NCBI RefSeq assembly: GCF_018406645.1
Contig: NZ_AP024546.1
Span: 1,364,001 to 1,428,000, forward strand
Source of the DNA: Lysobacter helvus
Lineage (GTDB): Bacteria > Pseudomonadota > Gammaproteobacteria > Xanthomonadales > Xanthomonadaceae
Length of the DNA: 64,000 nucleotides
Direction of reading: 5' to 3'
In this document: positions 55,489-64,000 of the stretch, piece by piece
Numbering within the stretch: position 1 is the stretch's first letter
Layout: each line of letters begins with the position of its first letter
Position numbers and translations under genes: made by a program
Notes under the pieces: model-generated
Databases searched by the model: none
What the model was told of the DNA's origin: nothing
Seen by the model: the letters and a program-made list of their open reading frames with translations, nothing else

Positions 55489-56505
55489 ATGTTGTTCCAA
55501 CACGTCGCCATTGCCGGCCTCGCTCATATCGACGCGCCGCGCCGCTTGAGCTCGGACGAAATCAACGCGCGCCTCAAGCCCACGCTGGATCGCCTCGGCA
55601 TCAAGACCGACGTGCTGCAGGACGTGGCGGGAATCCATGCGCGACGCTTGTGGGATGAAGGCATGCAGGCCTCCGACGCGGCGACGCTCGCGGCGGTGAA
55701 GGCGCTGGCCGATGCCGGCATCGATCCCGACAAGGTGGGCCTGCTGGTCAACACGTCGGTGAGCCGCGACTTCCTCGAGCCGTCCACGGCGTCGATCGTC
55801 AGCGGCAACCTCGGCCTGTCCGACATGTGCCAGAACTTCGACGTGGCCAACGCGTGCCTGGCGTTCCTCAACGGCATGGACATCGCCAGCCGCATGATCG
55901 AGCGCGGCGAGATCGACTACGCGCTGGTCGTCGACGGCGAAACCGCCGACCTGGCGTACGAGAAGACGCTCGAGCGCCTGCTGCGCGTGGAAACGACGGA
56001 AGAAGAATTCAAGAACGAACTCGCCACGCTGACGCTGGGGTCCGGCGCCGCCGCGATGGTGCTCGCGCGTGCCGAACTCGCCCCGGGCGCCCCGCGCTAC
56101 AAGGGCGGCGTGACGCGCGCGGCCACCGAGTGGAACAAGCTGTGCCGCGGCAACCTGGACCGCATGGTCACCGACACCCGCATGCTGCTGATCGAAGGCC
56201 TGAAGCTCGCGCAGAAGACCTGGATCGCCGCGCGCCTGGCGCTGGGCTGGGTGGCCGAGGAGATGGACGAGTTCGTCATCCACCAGGTCAGCCAGGTGCA
56301 CACCGCCGCGTTCGTGAAGGCCTTCGGCATCAACCCGAAGAAAGTGCTCACCATCTTCAACGAGCACGGCAACATCGGCCCGGCCTCGGTGCCGATCGTG
56401 TTGTCCAAGCTGCGCGAAATGGGCCGCCTGAAGAAGGGCAACCGCATCGCGTTGCTCGGCATCGGCTCGGGCCTCAACTGCTCGATGGCCGAAGTCGTTT
56501 GGTAA
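55489..56505 (+). CDS. oleA: OleA, long-chain acyl-CoA head-to-head condensing thiolase
   Basis: The 338-residue enzyme joins two long-chain acyl-CoAs to a beta-keto acid, the first step of olefin synthesis. It has the thiolase-fold catalytic Cys123 (in DVANACLAF), Glu97 (RDFLEP), His265 (FVIHQVS) and Asn295 (HGNIGP), which match the residues of Xanthomonas OleA by position. It has no acyl-carrier domain. The oleB start overlaps its stop by 7 bp. TATCCT at 55412-55417 may be the -10 box. The product enters oleBCD. Confidence 0.95.
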   Translation: MLFQHVAIAGLAHIDAPRRLSSDEINARLKPTLDRLGIKTDVLQDVAGIHARRLWDEGMQASDAATLAAVKALADAGIDPDKVGLLVNTSVSRDFLEPSTASIVSGNLGLSDMCQNFDVANACLAFLNGMDIASRMIERGEIDYALVVDGETADLAYEKTLERLLRVETTEEEFKNELATLTLGSGAAAMVLARAELAPGAPRYKGGVTRAATEWNKLCRGNLDRMVTDTRMLLIEGLKLAQKTWIAARLALGWVAEEMDEFVIHQVSQVHTAAFVKAFGINPKKVLTIFNEHGNIGPASVPIVLSKLREMGRLKKGNRIALLGIGSGLNCSMAEVVW

Positions 56506-57404
56506 ACGCGCAAGCGCTGCCCGACTACCCGTTCGAACCGAAGCGGATCGCGATCCGCCCGGGCATCGAACTGTCGTACCTCGACGAAGGCCCGCGCGAC
56601 GGCGAAGTCGTCGTCATGCTCCACGGCAATCCGTCGTGGAGCTATTACTGGCGCCACCTTGTCACCGGCCTGCGCGATCGCTATCGCGTGATCGTGCCCG
56701 ACCATGTCGGCATGGGCCTGAGCGACAAGCCGGACGATGCGGCGTATCGCTACACGTTGCAGTCGCGCGTCGATGACCTGGCCACGCTGCTCGACACGCT
56801 CGGCATCGATGGCCCGGTCACGCTGGTCGTGCACGACTGGGGCGGCATGATCGGCATGGGCTGGGCGATGGCGCATCCCGCCCGCGTGCGGCGCTGGGTG
56901 GTGCTCAACACCGCGATGTTCCCGCTGCCCGAAGCCAAGCCGATGCCGTGGCAGTTGTCGCTCGGGCGCGATTCGAAGCTCGGCGCGCTGATGATCCGCG
57001 GGTTCAATGCGTTCTCCGGCATCGCCTCGCATGTGGGCGTCGAACGCCGCATGCCCGACGCCGTGCGCCGCGCGTATGTCGCGCCGTACGACACCTGGCG
57101 CAACCGCATCGCCACGCTGCGCTTCGTGCAGGACATTCCGCTGCGCGAAGGCGATCCGGCGTGGGCGTTGGTCGATGCGGCGGGTCGCGCGTTGCCGACG
57201 TTCGCCGACCGGCCCGCGTTCCTCGGCTGGGGCCTGCGCGATTTCGTGTTCGACGGCCATTGCCTCGATGCATTCCGCCGCGCGTGGCCACAGGCGGAGA
57301 CGCACGCATTCGACGACGCCAACCACTACGTGCTGGAAGACAAGCACGCCGTGCTGGTGCCGGCGATCCGCGCCTTCCTGGATCGCCACGCGCTGCTGGC
57401 CTGA
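56499..57404 (+). CDS. oleB: OleB, beta-lactone decarboxylase
   Basis: The 301-residue alpha/beta hydrolase of the haloalkane-dehalogenase branch converts a beta-lactone to the cis-olefin and CO2. The oxyanion motif is LHGNPSWSYYWR, the nucleophile Asp is in HDWGGM, and the C-terminal His is in DANHYVL. I infer TTG 56499 as the start, which overlaps the OleA stop; no ATG occurs near. The first residues lead straight into PYPFEPKRI-like text, a typical OleB start. Confidence 0.93.
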   Translation: MVNAQALPDYPFEPKRIAIRPGIELSYLDEGPRDGEVVVMLHGNPSWSYYWRHLVTGLRDRYRVIVPDHVGMGLSDKPDDAAYRYTLQSRVDDLATLLDTLGIDGPVTLVVHDWGGMIGMGWAMAHPARVRRWVVLNTAMFPLPEAKPMPWQLSLGRDSKLGALMIRGFNAFSGIASHVGVERRMPDAVRRAYVAPYDTWRNRIATLRFVQDIPLREGDPAWALVDAAGRALPTFADRPAFLGWGLRDFVFDGHCLDAFRRAWPQAETHAFDDANHYVLEDKHAVLVPAIRAFLDRHALLA

Positions 57405-57407
57405 GCC

Positions 57408-59063
57408 ATGCGCGATTCCAACATCGCCGCCGCCCTCCCGCGCCTGGCCCGCGAACGCGGCGACCAGGTGGCGATGCGTTGCCCGGGCCGCGATGGCCGC
57501 TACGCAACCGCGATCACTTACGCGCAGCTCGACGCCCGCAGCGATGCGATCGCCGCGGGTCTGGCCCTGCGCGGCATCGTGCGCGGCACGCGCACCGTGG
57601 TGATGGTGCGGCCGACGCCGGAGTTCTTCCTGCTGATGTTCGCGCTGTTCAAGGCGGGCGCCGTGCCGGTGCTGGTGGATCCGGGCATCGACAAGCGCGC
57701 GCTGAAGCAATGCCTCGACGAAGCCGCGCCGGATGCCTTCATCGGCATCCCGCTGGCGCATGTGGCGCGCGTGGTGTTGCGCTGGGCACGCTCGGCGTAC
57801 ATCCGCATCACCACGGGATCGCGCGCGTTCTTCGCGGACGCGACGCTTGCGGACGTCGAACGCGACGGCGCGAATGCCGGCCCGCAACTCGCCGACACGC
57901 AACCCGACGATGTCGCCGCGATCCTGTTCACCAGCGGCTCCACCGGCGTGCCGAAGGGCGTGGTGTATCGCCATCGCCACTTCGCCGCCCAGATCGACAT
58001 GTTGCGCGAAGCGTTCGGCCTCGCGCCCGGTGGCGTGGACTTGCCGACGTTCCCGCCGTTCGCGTTGTTCGATCCGGCGCTCGGCGTCACTTCGATCATT
58101 CCCGACATGGATCCCACGCGGCCCGCGAAAGCGGATCCGCGCAAGCTGCTGGCGGCGATCGAGCGCTTCGGCGTGACGCAGTTGTTCGGCTCGCCTGCGT
58201 TGGTGGCGGTGCTTGCGCGTCATGGCGTGGCGATGCCGACGGTGAAGCGCGTGACATCGGCGGGTGCGCCGGTGCCGCCGGATGTTGTCGCGAAGATGCG
58301 TGCGCTGTTGCCCGGTGATGCGCAACTCTGGACGCCGTACGGCGCCACTGAATGCCTGCCCGTCAGCGTGATCGAAGGGCGCGAGCTGCAGGGCACCCGC
58401 GAAGCCACCGAGCGTGGCGCCGGCACCTGCGTCGGCCGTCCCGTGCCGCCGAACGACGTCCGCATCATCCGCATCGACGACAACGCGATCGCCGAGTGGT
58501 CGGACGCGCTGTGTGTTTCGCCGGGACAGGTGGGCGAGATCACCGTCGCCGGGCCGTCGGCCACCGATTCGTATTTCCGTCGCGATGCTGCGACCGCGCT
58601 CGCGAAGATCCGCGAACGTCTCGCGGATGGCAGCGAACGCATCGTGCATCGCATGGGCGATCTCGGCTGGATCGATGGGGACGGTCGCCTGTGGTTCTGC
58701 GGGCGGAAGACGCAGCGCGTGATCGTCGATGACCTGACGACGCTGTGCACCGAGCAGGTCGAGCCAATCTTCAACACGCATCCATGGGTCGTGCGTAGCG
58801 CACTGGTCGGTGTCGGTCCGAAGGGCGCGCAAGTGCCGGTCCTCTGCTACGAGGAAACGAACCACATCAGCACCGGTGTCTTCGATGTCCAGGACAGGCT
58901 GCGCCATCTCGCCGATGGCCATGTCCACACCGCGAAGATCCGGTATTTCCTGCGCCACCCCGGCTTCCCCGTCGACATCCGCCACAACGCCAAGATCGGC
59001 CGCGAAAAACTCGCCGTGTGGGCGACACGCGAACTGGCGAAGCGCAAGATGCCCGCGCCATGA
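57408..59063 (+). CDS. oleC: OleC, beta-lactone synthetase
   Basis: The 551-residue adenylate-forming enzyme activates a beta-hydroxy acid with ATP and cyclises it to a beta-lactone. The P-loop is [11 protein letters not shown] (about residues 180-190), followed by YGATE in LWTPYGATE and the GDLG-type motif in MGDLGWID. The C-terminal domain is present. It begins 3 nt after oleB and ends in an ATGA overlap with oleD. Confidence 0.95.
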   Translation: MRDSNIAAALPRLARERGDQVAMRCPGRDGRYATAITYAQLDARSDAIAAGLALRGIVRGTRTVVMVRPTPEFFLLMFALFKAGAVPVLVDPGIDKRALKQCLDEAAPDAFIGIPLAHVARVVLRWARSAYIRITTGSRAFFADATLADVERDGANAGPQLADTQPDDVAAILFTSGSTGVPKGVVYRHRHFAAQIDMLREAFGLAPGGVDLPTFPPFALFDPALGVTSIIPDMDPTRPAKADPRKLLAAIERFGVTQLFGSPALVAVLARHGVAMPTVKRVTSAGAPVPPDVVAKMRALLPGDAQLWTPYGATECLPVSVIEGRELQGTREATERGAGTCVGRPVPPNDVRIIRIDDNAIAEWSDALCVSPGQVGEITVAGPSATDSYFRRDAATALAKIRERLADGSERIVHRMGDLGWIDGDGRLWFCGRKTQRVIVDDLTTLCTEQVEPIFNTHPWVVRSALVGVGPKGAQVPVLCYEETNHISTGVFDVQDRLRHLADGHVHTAKIRYFLRHPGFPVDIRHNAKIGREKLAVWATRELAKRKMPAP

Positions 59064-60052
59064 AGATCCTCGTCACCGGTGGAGGCGGCTTCCTCGGCCA
59101 GGCGCTGTGCCGCAACCTGGTGGAGCGCGGCTTCGAAGTCGCCAGCTTCAATCGTGGCCATTACGCCGCACTCGATGCGCTGGGCGTCGAACAACACCAG
59201 GGCGACCTCGCCGATCGCGACGCCGTGCTGGCCGCCACGCAAGGCATCGGCGCGATCTTCCACAACGCCGCGAAGGCCGGCGCGTGGGGTCCGTACGACG
59301 ACTACTTCCGCGCCAACGTGCTCGGCACGCGCAACGTGCTGGCCGCGTGCCGCGCGCATGGCATCGCGCGTCTCGTGTACACGTCCACGCCGAGCGTCAC
59401 GCATCGCGCGACGCATCCGGTGGAAGGCGGCACCGCCGACAGCGTGCCGTACGGCAGCGGGTTCAAGGCGCCCTATGCGACGACCAAGCTGATCGCCGAA
59501 CAGGAAGTGCTCGCGGCGAACGACGCCACGCTGGCCACCATCGCCTTGCGTCCGCGCCTGATCTGGGGCCCGGGCGACAACCAGTTGCTGCCGCGCCTGG
59601 CGCAGCGCGCACGCGCCGGTCGCCTCCGCCTGGTGGGCAGCGGCGACAACCTCATCGACACCACGTACATCGACAACGCCGCGCAGGCGCACGTCGATGC
59701 GTTCCACCATCTCGTGCCGGGCGCCGCCTGCGCGGGCCGTGCGTACTTCATCAGCAACGGCGATCCGCGGCCCGTGCGCGAGATCGTCAACGCGCTGCTC
59801 GGTGCCGTCGGCGCGCCGCCCGTGACGAAGCACCTGCCGTTCCGCGCCGCGTTCGCGATCGGCGCGGTGTGCGAAGGCCTGTGGACCGCGCTGCCCCTGC
59901 GCGGCGAGCCGCCGATCACGCGTTTCCTCGCCGAGCAGCTGAGCACGACGCACTGGTACGACATGGGACCGGCGACGGACGACTTCGGCTACGTGCCCGG
60001 CGTGTCGATCGAGGAAGGCTTGCGGCGCCTCGCCGAAGCGAACCGGCCTTGA
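59060..60052 (+). CDS. oleD: OleD, NADPH-dependent beta-keto acid reductase
   Basis: The 330-residue extended SDR of the 3-beta-HSD type reduces the OleA product. It starts [13 protein letters not shown] and has the catalytic YATTK (after FKAP) with the Ser in TSTPS. ATG 59060 overlaps the oleC stop. With OleA, B and C the set is complete, in the order oleABCD. The OleB, C and D enzymes form a large assembly in related bacteria. Confidence 0.95.
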   Translation: MKILVTGGGGFLGQALCRNLVERGFEVASFNRGHYAALDALGVEQHQGDLADRDAVLAATQGIGAIFHNAAKAGAWGPYDDYFRANVLGTRNVLAACRAHGIARLVYTSTPSVTHRATHPVEGGTADSVPYGSGFKAPYATTKLIAEQEVLAANDATLATIALRPRLIWGPGDNQLLPRLAQRARAGRLRLVGSGDNLIDTTYIDNAAQAHVDAFHHLVPGAACAGRAYFISNGDPRPVREIVNALLGAVGAPPVTKHLPFRAAFAIGAVCEGLWTALPLRGEPPITRFLAEQLSTTHWYDMGPATDDFGYVPGVSIEEGLRRLAEANRP

Positions 60053-60076
60053 CCCTGGCGTCGGGGGCAGACCGTC

Positions 60077-60082
60077 TAGAAT
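60077..60082 (+). promoter_or_regulatory. Leaderless-type -10 box of ubiJ
   Basis: TAGAAT is followed by 8 nt and then the ATG at 60091, so a transcript would start within 1-2 nt of the start codon. TTGACC at 60049-60054 is 22 bp upstream, too far for a normal -35 box. Confidence 0.45.
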
Positions 60083-60090
60083 CCCCGGCC

Positions 60091-60735
60091 ATGACCGCGA
60101 CCCCCGACCGCTCCCCGTTGAACTGGCGCCGCCACGCCGGCCGCGCGCTCGAGATGGCGCTCGACCGCGCGCTCGCGCTCGACCCGGACACGCGCGCGTC
60201 GTTGCGCGCACTGGACGGCCGCCGCGTCGCGCTCGCGATCGAAGCACCGCCGCTCGCGTTGCAGGTCACCGTCGACGGCGAACACCTCCGCGTCGGCCCG
60301 GTCGACGATGCGAACGAACCCGACCTCGGCATCCGCGCCACGCTCGGCGGCCTGGTCTCGCAGCTTCCGTTCTTCAAGCGCGACGACGCGCCGCCCGTGG
60401 GCCGCGTGCGCGTGTCCGGCGACGCCGACCTCGCGCGTCGCCTGCAGCGCCTGGCCGAACGCTTCGATCCGGATTGGCAGCAACCCTTCACCACCGTGTT
60501 CGGCGATGTCGTCGGCGTGCAGGTCGCCAAGGCGTTCGGCGCCGCGTTGCGCGAAGCGAAATCCGCCGGTGCGGGCTTCGCGGGCAGCACGGCCGAATAC
60601 CTGACCGAGGAATCGCGCGACGTGGTGGCGAAGGATGAACTGCACGCGTTCTTCGACGACGTCGACGCGGTGCGCGACGACGTCGAACGCCTCGCCGCGC
60701 GCGTGCAACGCCTGCGTCGCGGGAGCGCCGCATGA
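60091..60735 (+). CDS. ubiJ: UbiJ, ubiquinone biosynthesis accessory factor (SCP2 domain)
   Basis: The 214-residue protein has an SCP2-like lipid-binding domain (about 20-125) with the pattern [26 protein letters not shown] and the block [14 protein letters not shown], then a helical C-terminus. UbiJ binds ubiquinone intermediates in the Ubi metabolon. Its stop overlaps ubiB as ATGA, and this gene order is the usual support for the assignment (ubiE-ubiJ-ubiB in E. coli; ubiE is not here). Confidence 0.88.
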   Translation: MTATPDRSPLNWRRHAGRALEMALDRALALDPDTRASLRALDGRRVALAIEAPPLALQVTVDGEHLRVGPVDDANEPDLGIRATLGGLVSQLPFFKRDDAPPVGRVRVSGDADLARRLQRLAERFDPDWQQPFTTVFGDVVGVQVAKAFGAALREAKSAGAGFAGSTAEYLTEESRDVVAKDELHAFFDDVDAVRDDVERLAARVQRLRRGSAA

Positions 60736-62402
60736 CGCCGGTGCTGCGCGCCGCGCGCATCGGCCGCGTGCTGGTGCGTTACCGCCTCGATGATCTCCTC
60801 GACGACACGCCCGCCGAACGCTGGCTGCGCCTGATGCGCCCGTTCGTGCCGAGCGCGTCGGCCGAAGTGGCCGCGCAATCGCGCGGTGCGCGCCTGCGCC
60901 TGGCGTTGCAGGAGCTCGGGCCGATCTTCGTGAAGTTCGGGCAGATCCTGTCGACGCGCCGCGACCTGGTGCCGCCCGACATCGCGATCGAACTCACGCT
61001 GCTGCAGGATCGCGTCGCGCCGTTCGACGGCAACACGGCGCGCGTGCTGGTCGAAGAAGCGCTGGGCCAGCCGATCGATGTGGCCTTCGCCTCGTTCGAC
61101 ACCACGCCGCTCGCATCCGCGTCCATCGCGCAGGTGCACGCGGCGCAGATGCACCCGGTGGGCGACCAGCCGCCGCGCGAGGTCGTGGTGAAGGTGCTGC
61201 GCCCAGGCATCGAGAAGCAGATCGCGGGCGACATCGCGCTGCTGAAGTCGATTGCCGCGCTGGTGGATCGCACGCATCCGTCCGCCGACAAGATCCGCCC
61301 GCGCGAGATCGTCGCGGAGATCGAGAACACGCTGGCCGCCGAACTCGACCTGCAGCGCGAAGCCGCGAACGCCTCCGTGCTGCGTCGCTTCTGGCAGGGC
61401 TCCAACGACCTGTACGTGCCCGAGCCGATCTGGTCGCACACCGCGCAGCGCGCGCTGACGATGGAGCGCGTGCACGGCATCCCGAGCGACGACATCGCCG
61501 CGCTCGATGCCGCCGGCATCGATCGCAAGGCGCTCGCCGCGAAGGGCGTGCGCGTGTTCTACCAGCAGGTGTTCCGCGACAACTTCTTCCACGCCGATGC
61601 GCACGCCGGCAACATCTGGGTGGATGCGCAGCGCCAGCAGGACCCGAAGTTCATCGCGCTCGACTTCGGCATCATGGGCCAGCTCTCCAGCGAGGATCAG
61701 TACTACCTCGCGGAGAATTTCATGGCGATCTTCAACCGCGATTACCGCCGCATCGCCGAGCTGCACGTGCAGGCCGGCTGGATGCCGTCGCACATCCGCA
61801 TCGACGAGCTGGAAGCCGCGGCGCGTTCGGTGTGCGAGCCGTACTTCACGCGGCCGCTGTCGGAGATCTCGCTGGCCGAGGTGCTGATCAAGCTGTTCCG
61901 CACCGCGCAGCGTTACGAACTCACGCTGCAGCCGCAGTTGATTCTGTTGCAGAAGACGCTGCTGAACATCGAGGGCGTCGGCCGGCAGCTGGATCCGGAC
62001 ATCGACATCTGGGCGGTCGCGCGCCCCGTGCTCGAGCGCATCCTGCTCGATCGCTACAGCCCGCAGCAGCTGCTCACCGAGTTCCGCAAGCGCCTGCCGG
62101 AAATGGTGACGCGCGCGCCGGACATGCCGCGCCTGTTGCACAGCTGGCTGACGCAGCAGGTGGAAGGCGGGCATTCGCTGAAGATGCAGTCGCAGGACAT
62201 CCGCGACCTCACGCAGATGATCCGCGGCGCACAGCGGCGCGTCATCTCCGCGATCCTGGGCACGGGCCTGCTGATCGCCGCTGCGGTGATGTACAGCCTG
62301 GAAGCCGGCGGCCCGCGGTTCTTCGGGTTGCCAGCGTCGGTGTGGATCGCGGGACTGGGTGGGGCGTGGGCGCTGCTCGCCGCGTGGCCGCGTCGTAAAT
62401 AA
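60732..62402 (+). CDS. ubiB: UbiB, ubiquinone biosynthesis kinase-like ATPase
   Basis: The 556-residue protein has the UbiB/ADCK signature KxGQ (Lys68-Phe-Gly-Gln71), the Ala-rich loop [11 protein letters not shown], the kinase-like HADAHAGNI and DFG (ALDFGIMGQ), and two C-terminal TM helices (about 510-550). It extracts or handles lipid precursors in coenzyme Q synthesis. It directly follows ubiJ. The TAA stop is 3 bp before the left palindrome of the DUF559 unit. Confidence 0.96.
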   Translation: MTPVLRAARIGRVLVRYRLDDLLDDTPAERWLRLMRPFVPSASAEVAAQSRGARLRLALQELGPIFVKFGQILSTRRDLVPPDIAIELTLLQDRVAPFDGNTARVLVEEALGQPIDVAFASFDTTPLASASIAQVHAAQMHPVGDQPPREVVVKVLRPGIEKQIAGDIALLKSIAALVDRTHPSADKIRPREIVAEIENTLAAELDLQREAANASVLRRFWQGSNDLYVPEPIWSHTAQRALTMERVHGIPSDDIAALDAAGIDRKALAAKGVRVFYQQVFRDNFFHADAHAGNIWVDAQRQQDPKFIALDFGIMGQLSSEDQYYLAENFMAIFNRDYRRIAELHVQAGWMPSHIRIDELEAAARSVCEPYFTRPLSEISLAEVLIKLFRTAQRYELTLQPQLILLQKTLLNIEGVGRQLDPDIDIWAVARPVLERILLDRYSPQQLLTEFRKRLPEMVTRAPDMPRLLHSWLTQQVEGGHSLKMQSQDIRDLTQMIRGAQRRVISAILGTGLLIAAAVMYSLEAGGPRFFGLPASVWIAGLGGAWALLAAWPRRK

Positions 62403-62404
62403 AG

Positions 62405-62442
62405 CTCCCTCCCTGCGAAAGCAGGGGAGGGTTGGGGAGGGG
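62405..62442 (+). repeat. Left palindromic end of the DUF559 unit
   Basis: CTCCCTCCCTGC (62405-62416) folds with GCAGGGGAGGG across a GAAA loop, with one bulge. The right part GCAGGGGAGGGTTGGGGAGGGG, 22 nt, is the exact reverse complement of 62876-62897. Confidence 0.9.
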
Positions 62443-62525
62443 TCAACCGACTCCGCAGACCGTTCGGCTTCAACGCAACGTTCGCGCACAACACGCTCCC
62501 TCGACCCCACCGTCGAAGGATCGAC

Positions 62526-62870
62526 ATGCGCACCATCTGGAAGCGAGCCCGCGCCCTCCGCAACAATTCGACCCTCGCCGAGCGCCACGTGTGGCGTTAC
62601 CTGCGACGACGCAACCTCGGCGGTTACAAGTTCCGCCGCCAGTTCCCGATCGCCGGCTTCATCGTGGACTTCGCGTGCGTCGAAGCGCACATCGCGATCG
62701 AACTCGACGGCGGCCAGCATGCGGAGGCCGTTGCCTACGATGCGGCGCGGACGAGGAAGATCGAGGAGAAGGGCTATCGTGTGCTGCGGTTCTGGGACAA
62801 CGATGCGATGAAGCAGACGAATGCGGTGCTCGAAGTGATCCTGAAGGTGTGTGATGAACGAGCTCGGTGA
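62526..62870 (+). CDS. DUF559 domain endonuclease-like protein
   Basis: The 114-residue protein is a complete DUF559 domain. Its N-terminal block RARALRNNSTLAERHVWRYL is followed by KFRRQFPI and the PD-(D/E)XK-like core IVDFACVEAH...ELDGGQH, then the strand GYRVLRFWDND. The fold is related to Vsr-type and restriction-like nucleases. DNA cutting is likely but not shown for this protein. The start ATG has GAAGGA 6 nt upstream. It uses AGG and other codons that are rarer in neighbouring genes. It lies between the inverted palindromes, and its 3' end overlaps a possible upstream start of the next gene. Confidence 0.92.
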   Translation: MRTIWKRARALRNNSTLAERHVWRYLRRRNLGGYKFRRQFPIAGFIVDFACVEAHIAIELDGGQHAEAVAYDAARTRKIEEKGYRVLRFWDNDAMKQTNAVLEVILKVCDERAR

Positions 62871-62875
62871 GAGCG

Positions 62876-62914
62876 CCCCTCCCCAACCCTCCCCTGCTGG
62901 CGCAGGGGAGGGGG
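62876..62914 (+). repeat. Right palindromic end of the DUF559 unit
   Basis: CCCCTCCCCAACCCTCCCCTGC (62876-62897), a perfect 11-bp stem CCCTCCCCTGC / GCAGGGGAGGG with a TGGC loop, and a GG tail. The right arm ends 8 nt before a TTG start codon and forms its Shine-Dalgarno sequence. Confidence 0.9.
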
Positions 62915-62922
62915 CAGAAGCG

Positions 62923-63621
62923 TTGCGCGTTCTGTTCGTCGACGATTTCCTCGGCGTCGTCGACAAACCCGCCGGGCTGATGGTCCACGACTCCGCGCTC
63001 GCGCGCGGCGAAACCGACTTCGCGGCCGATCGGCTGCGCGAGCAATTCGGCCGCCCCATCTTCCTCGTGCATCGCCTCGATCGGGCGACCAGCGGCTGCC
63101 TGCTGCTCGCCTTCGATCGCGAGACGGCGTCCACGCTCGGCAAGACGCTGATGGCGCGCGATGTCGAAAAGGATTACCTCGCGGTCTGCCGCGGCTGGCC
63201 GGAGGAACGGTTCACCGTCGACCACGACCTCGACGGCGGCCCCGGCAAACCGGTCAAGAAACCAGCGGTCACTGAGTTCGAGCGCCTCGCCACGTGCGAA
63301 CTCAACTTCCCGTCCGCAGGCTTCCCGACGTCACGCTACGCGCTCCTGCGCGCCACGCCGCTCACGGGCCGCTTCCGCCAGATCCGCCGCCACCTCAAGC
63401 ACCTCTCGCATCACCTGATCGGCGACACGAGCCACGGCGACGGGCGCCACAACCGCGCGTTCCGCATGCTCGGCATCCATCGCATGCTGCTGCACGCCGA
63501 GCGCCTGGCGTTCGCGCATCCGGCCAGCGGCGAGCGCATCGAAGTGCGTGCGCCGCTGGATGCGGAGTTCGCGAAGGCGCGGGCGCTGTTCGACGGCGCG
63601 GCGTTTCCCGACATCCGCTGA
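62923..63621 (+). CDS. truC: RluA family pseudouridine synthase, TruC-like
   Basis: The enzyme changes a uridine to pseudouridine in RNA (position 65 of tRNA in E. coli TruC). The catalytic Asp lies in the HRLDRATSG motif, and the C-terminal GRFRQIRRHLKHL is typical of the family. I choose TTG 62923 as the start (232 residues), because the N-terminus then begins RVLFVDDFLGVVDKPAG, as in TruC. A longer form from ATG 62854 would encode the palindrome as APPQPSPAGAGEG and overlap the DUF559 gene. The right arm of the palindrome gives the ribosome-binding site for TTG 62923. Confidence 0.9.
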   Translation: MRVLFVDDFLGVVDKPAGLMVHDSALARGETDFAADRLREQFGRPIFLVHRLDRATSGCLLLAFDRETASTLGKTLMARDVEKDYLAVCRGWPEERFTVDHDLDGGPGKPVKKPAVTEFERLATCELNFPSAGFPTSRYALLRATPLTGRFRQIRRHLKHLSHHLIGDTSHGDGRHNRAFRMLGIHRMLLHAERLAFAHPASGERIEVRAPLDAEFAKARALFDGAAFPDIR

Positions 63622-63636
63622 TCGCGGGCCCGCTGC

Positions 63637-63642
63637 TAAAGT
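63637..63642 (+). promoter_or_regulatory. Leaderless-type -10 box of arfB
   Basis: TAAAGT is followed by 6 nt and then the ATG at 63649, with no Shine-Dalgarno sequence. Confidence 0.4.
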
Positions 63643-63648
63643 CCCGCC

Positions 63649-64000
63649 ATGCTCGAGATCGCCCCCGACCTGTCCATCCCCGACGAAGAACTGACCGAAC
63701 GCTTCGTGCGTGCGTCGGGCCCGGGCGGACAGAACGTCAACAAGGTGGCCACCGCGGTGGAACTGCGCTTCGATGTCGCGGGCTCGCCGTCGTTGCCCGA
63801 GCCCCTGCGTGCGCGCCTGCTGGCGCGGCGCGACCGGCGCCTGACCGACGAGGGCGTGCTGGTGCTCAACGCCCAGCGCTTCCGCACGCAGGACCGCAAT
63901 CGCGAAGACGCGCGCGATCGCCTGGTGGCCTTCATCGTCGCGGGGCTCCACGTGCCGAAGGCGCGGGTGGCCACCAAGCCCACGCGCGCCTCGAAGCAGC
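63649..64000 (+). CDS. arfB: Alternative ribosome-rescue factor / peptidyl-tRNA hydrolase ArfB (partial)
   Basis: The gene starts at ATG 63649 and runs past the right edge; 117 codons are visible. The GGQ motif (residues 26-28, SGPGGQNVNK) catalyses peptidyl-tRNA hydrolysis on stalled ribosomes. The following helical RLTDEGVLVLNAQRFRTQDRNREDA block matches ArfB (YaeJ). The C-terminal basic tail that enters the mRNA channel is only just reached (KARVATKPTRASKQ). Confidence 0.93.
   Translation, partial: MLEIAPDLSIPDEELTERFVRASGPGGQNVNKVATAVELRFDVAGSPSLPEPLRARLLARRDRRLTDEGVLVLNAQRFRTQDRNREDARDRLVAFIVAGLHVPKARVATKPTRASKQ

Larger units (their letters stand above)
62405..62914 (+). mobile_element. 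Putative DUF559 palindrome-bounded element
   Basis: A unit of about 510 bp holds one gene, a DUF559 nuclease-like protein, between 22-bp perfect inverted repeats that each extend into a GCAGGGGAGGG hairpin. The arrangement is like a REP/RAYT unit or a compact transposon, but no transposase or clear target-site duplication is seen. It sits between ubiB and a TruC-type gene. The claim that it is mobile is inference. Confidence 0.5.

Noticed and set aside
60049-60082. TTGACC and TAGAAT as a standard sigma-70 promoter for ubiJ
   Set aside because: The 22-bp spacer is too long for sigma-70. Only the -10 box is kept as a candidate.
62432-62854. Overlapping plus-strand frame in the DUF559 region
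   Set aside because: It has no family pattern, whereas the frame at 62526-62870 gives a full DUF559 domain with its own ribosome-binding site.
62405-62914. Target-site duplication around the DUF559 unit
   Set aside because: Only a 4-nt AAGC match is found outside the ends, which is too short to support a duplication.

Overview
The window is very GC-rich and gene-dense, with short or overlapping gene junctions. Gene content suggests a Lysobacter-like member of the Xanthomonadaceae (Gammaproteobacteria): a Rho with a long N-terminal extension, a stand-alone oleABCD long-chain olefin cluster, an otsB-GH15-otsA trehalose operon, ycgL, ubiJ-ubiB, and many TAGNNT-type -10 boxes. I see no rRNA, tRNA, CRISPR array, prophage or classical insertion sequence.

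Layout. 1-9.1 kb: the N-terminal part of NtrB; an acetyltransferase pair; a minus-strand operon ftsE-ftsX-double receiver-ung; RhlB helicase; trxA; rho. 9.1-23 kb: a TonB-like protein, a KefC-type antiporter, a 1092-residue membrane ankyrin protein with YcgL, an FAD/Rieske oxidoreductase, then a proteolysis neighbourhood (S9 peptidase, I78 inhibitor lipoprotein, M61 peptidase). 23-38.6 kb: a fused indolepyruvate:ferredoxin oxidoreductase, a TPR sulfotransferase, an orphan ParA, SixA-like phosphatase, YceI plus phospholipase D, a lipid/hydrolase run, UppP and a RES-Xre toxin-antitoxin pair. 38.6-41.6 kb: glnA with a clear sigma-54 promoter and NtrC-type sites, then amtB. 41.6-50.4 kb: glucan and trehalose metabolism with stress-type genes. 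50.4-55.3 kb: trmL, an SDR, a double M16 peptidase and a DUF4156 lipoprotein. 55.4-64 kb: oleABCD, ubiJ-ubiB, a DUF559 nuclease gene between inverted palindromes, a TruC-like pseudouridine synthase, and arfB cut by the window end.

How parts work together. NtrB at the left edge is the sensor of the NtrBC pair whose response regulator would activate the sigma-54 promoter of glnA; amtB follows without a PII gene. OleA-D form a complete head-to-head fatty-acid condensation pathway. OtsA and OtsB make trehalose while the GH15 enzyme and the debranching-type enzyme act on glucans.

The most unusual structure is the DUF559 unit at 62405-62914. A single small nuclease gene is bracketed by perfect 22-bp inverted repeats that continue into GCAGGGGAGGG palindromes. 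A third, solitary copy lies between glnA and amtB, and the right copy appears to supply the ribosome-binding site of the next gene. Other points of note are two G-quadruplex-capable repeats flanking a shared terminator, a Q/N-rich prion-like tract in Rho with a possible rut-like leader, a set of genes with leaderless-type promoters, a pseudo-receiver/receiver protein in the ftsEX operon, and an SDR lacking its catalytic Tyr and Lys.
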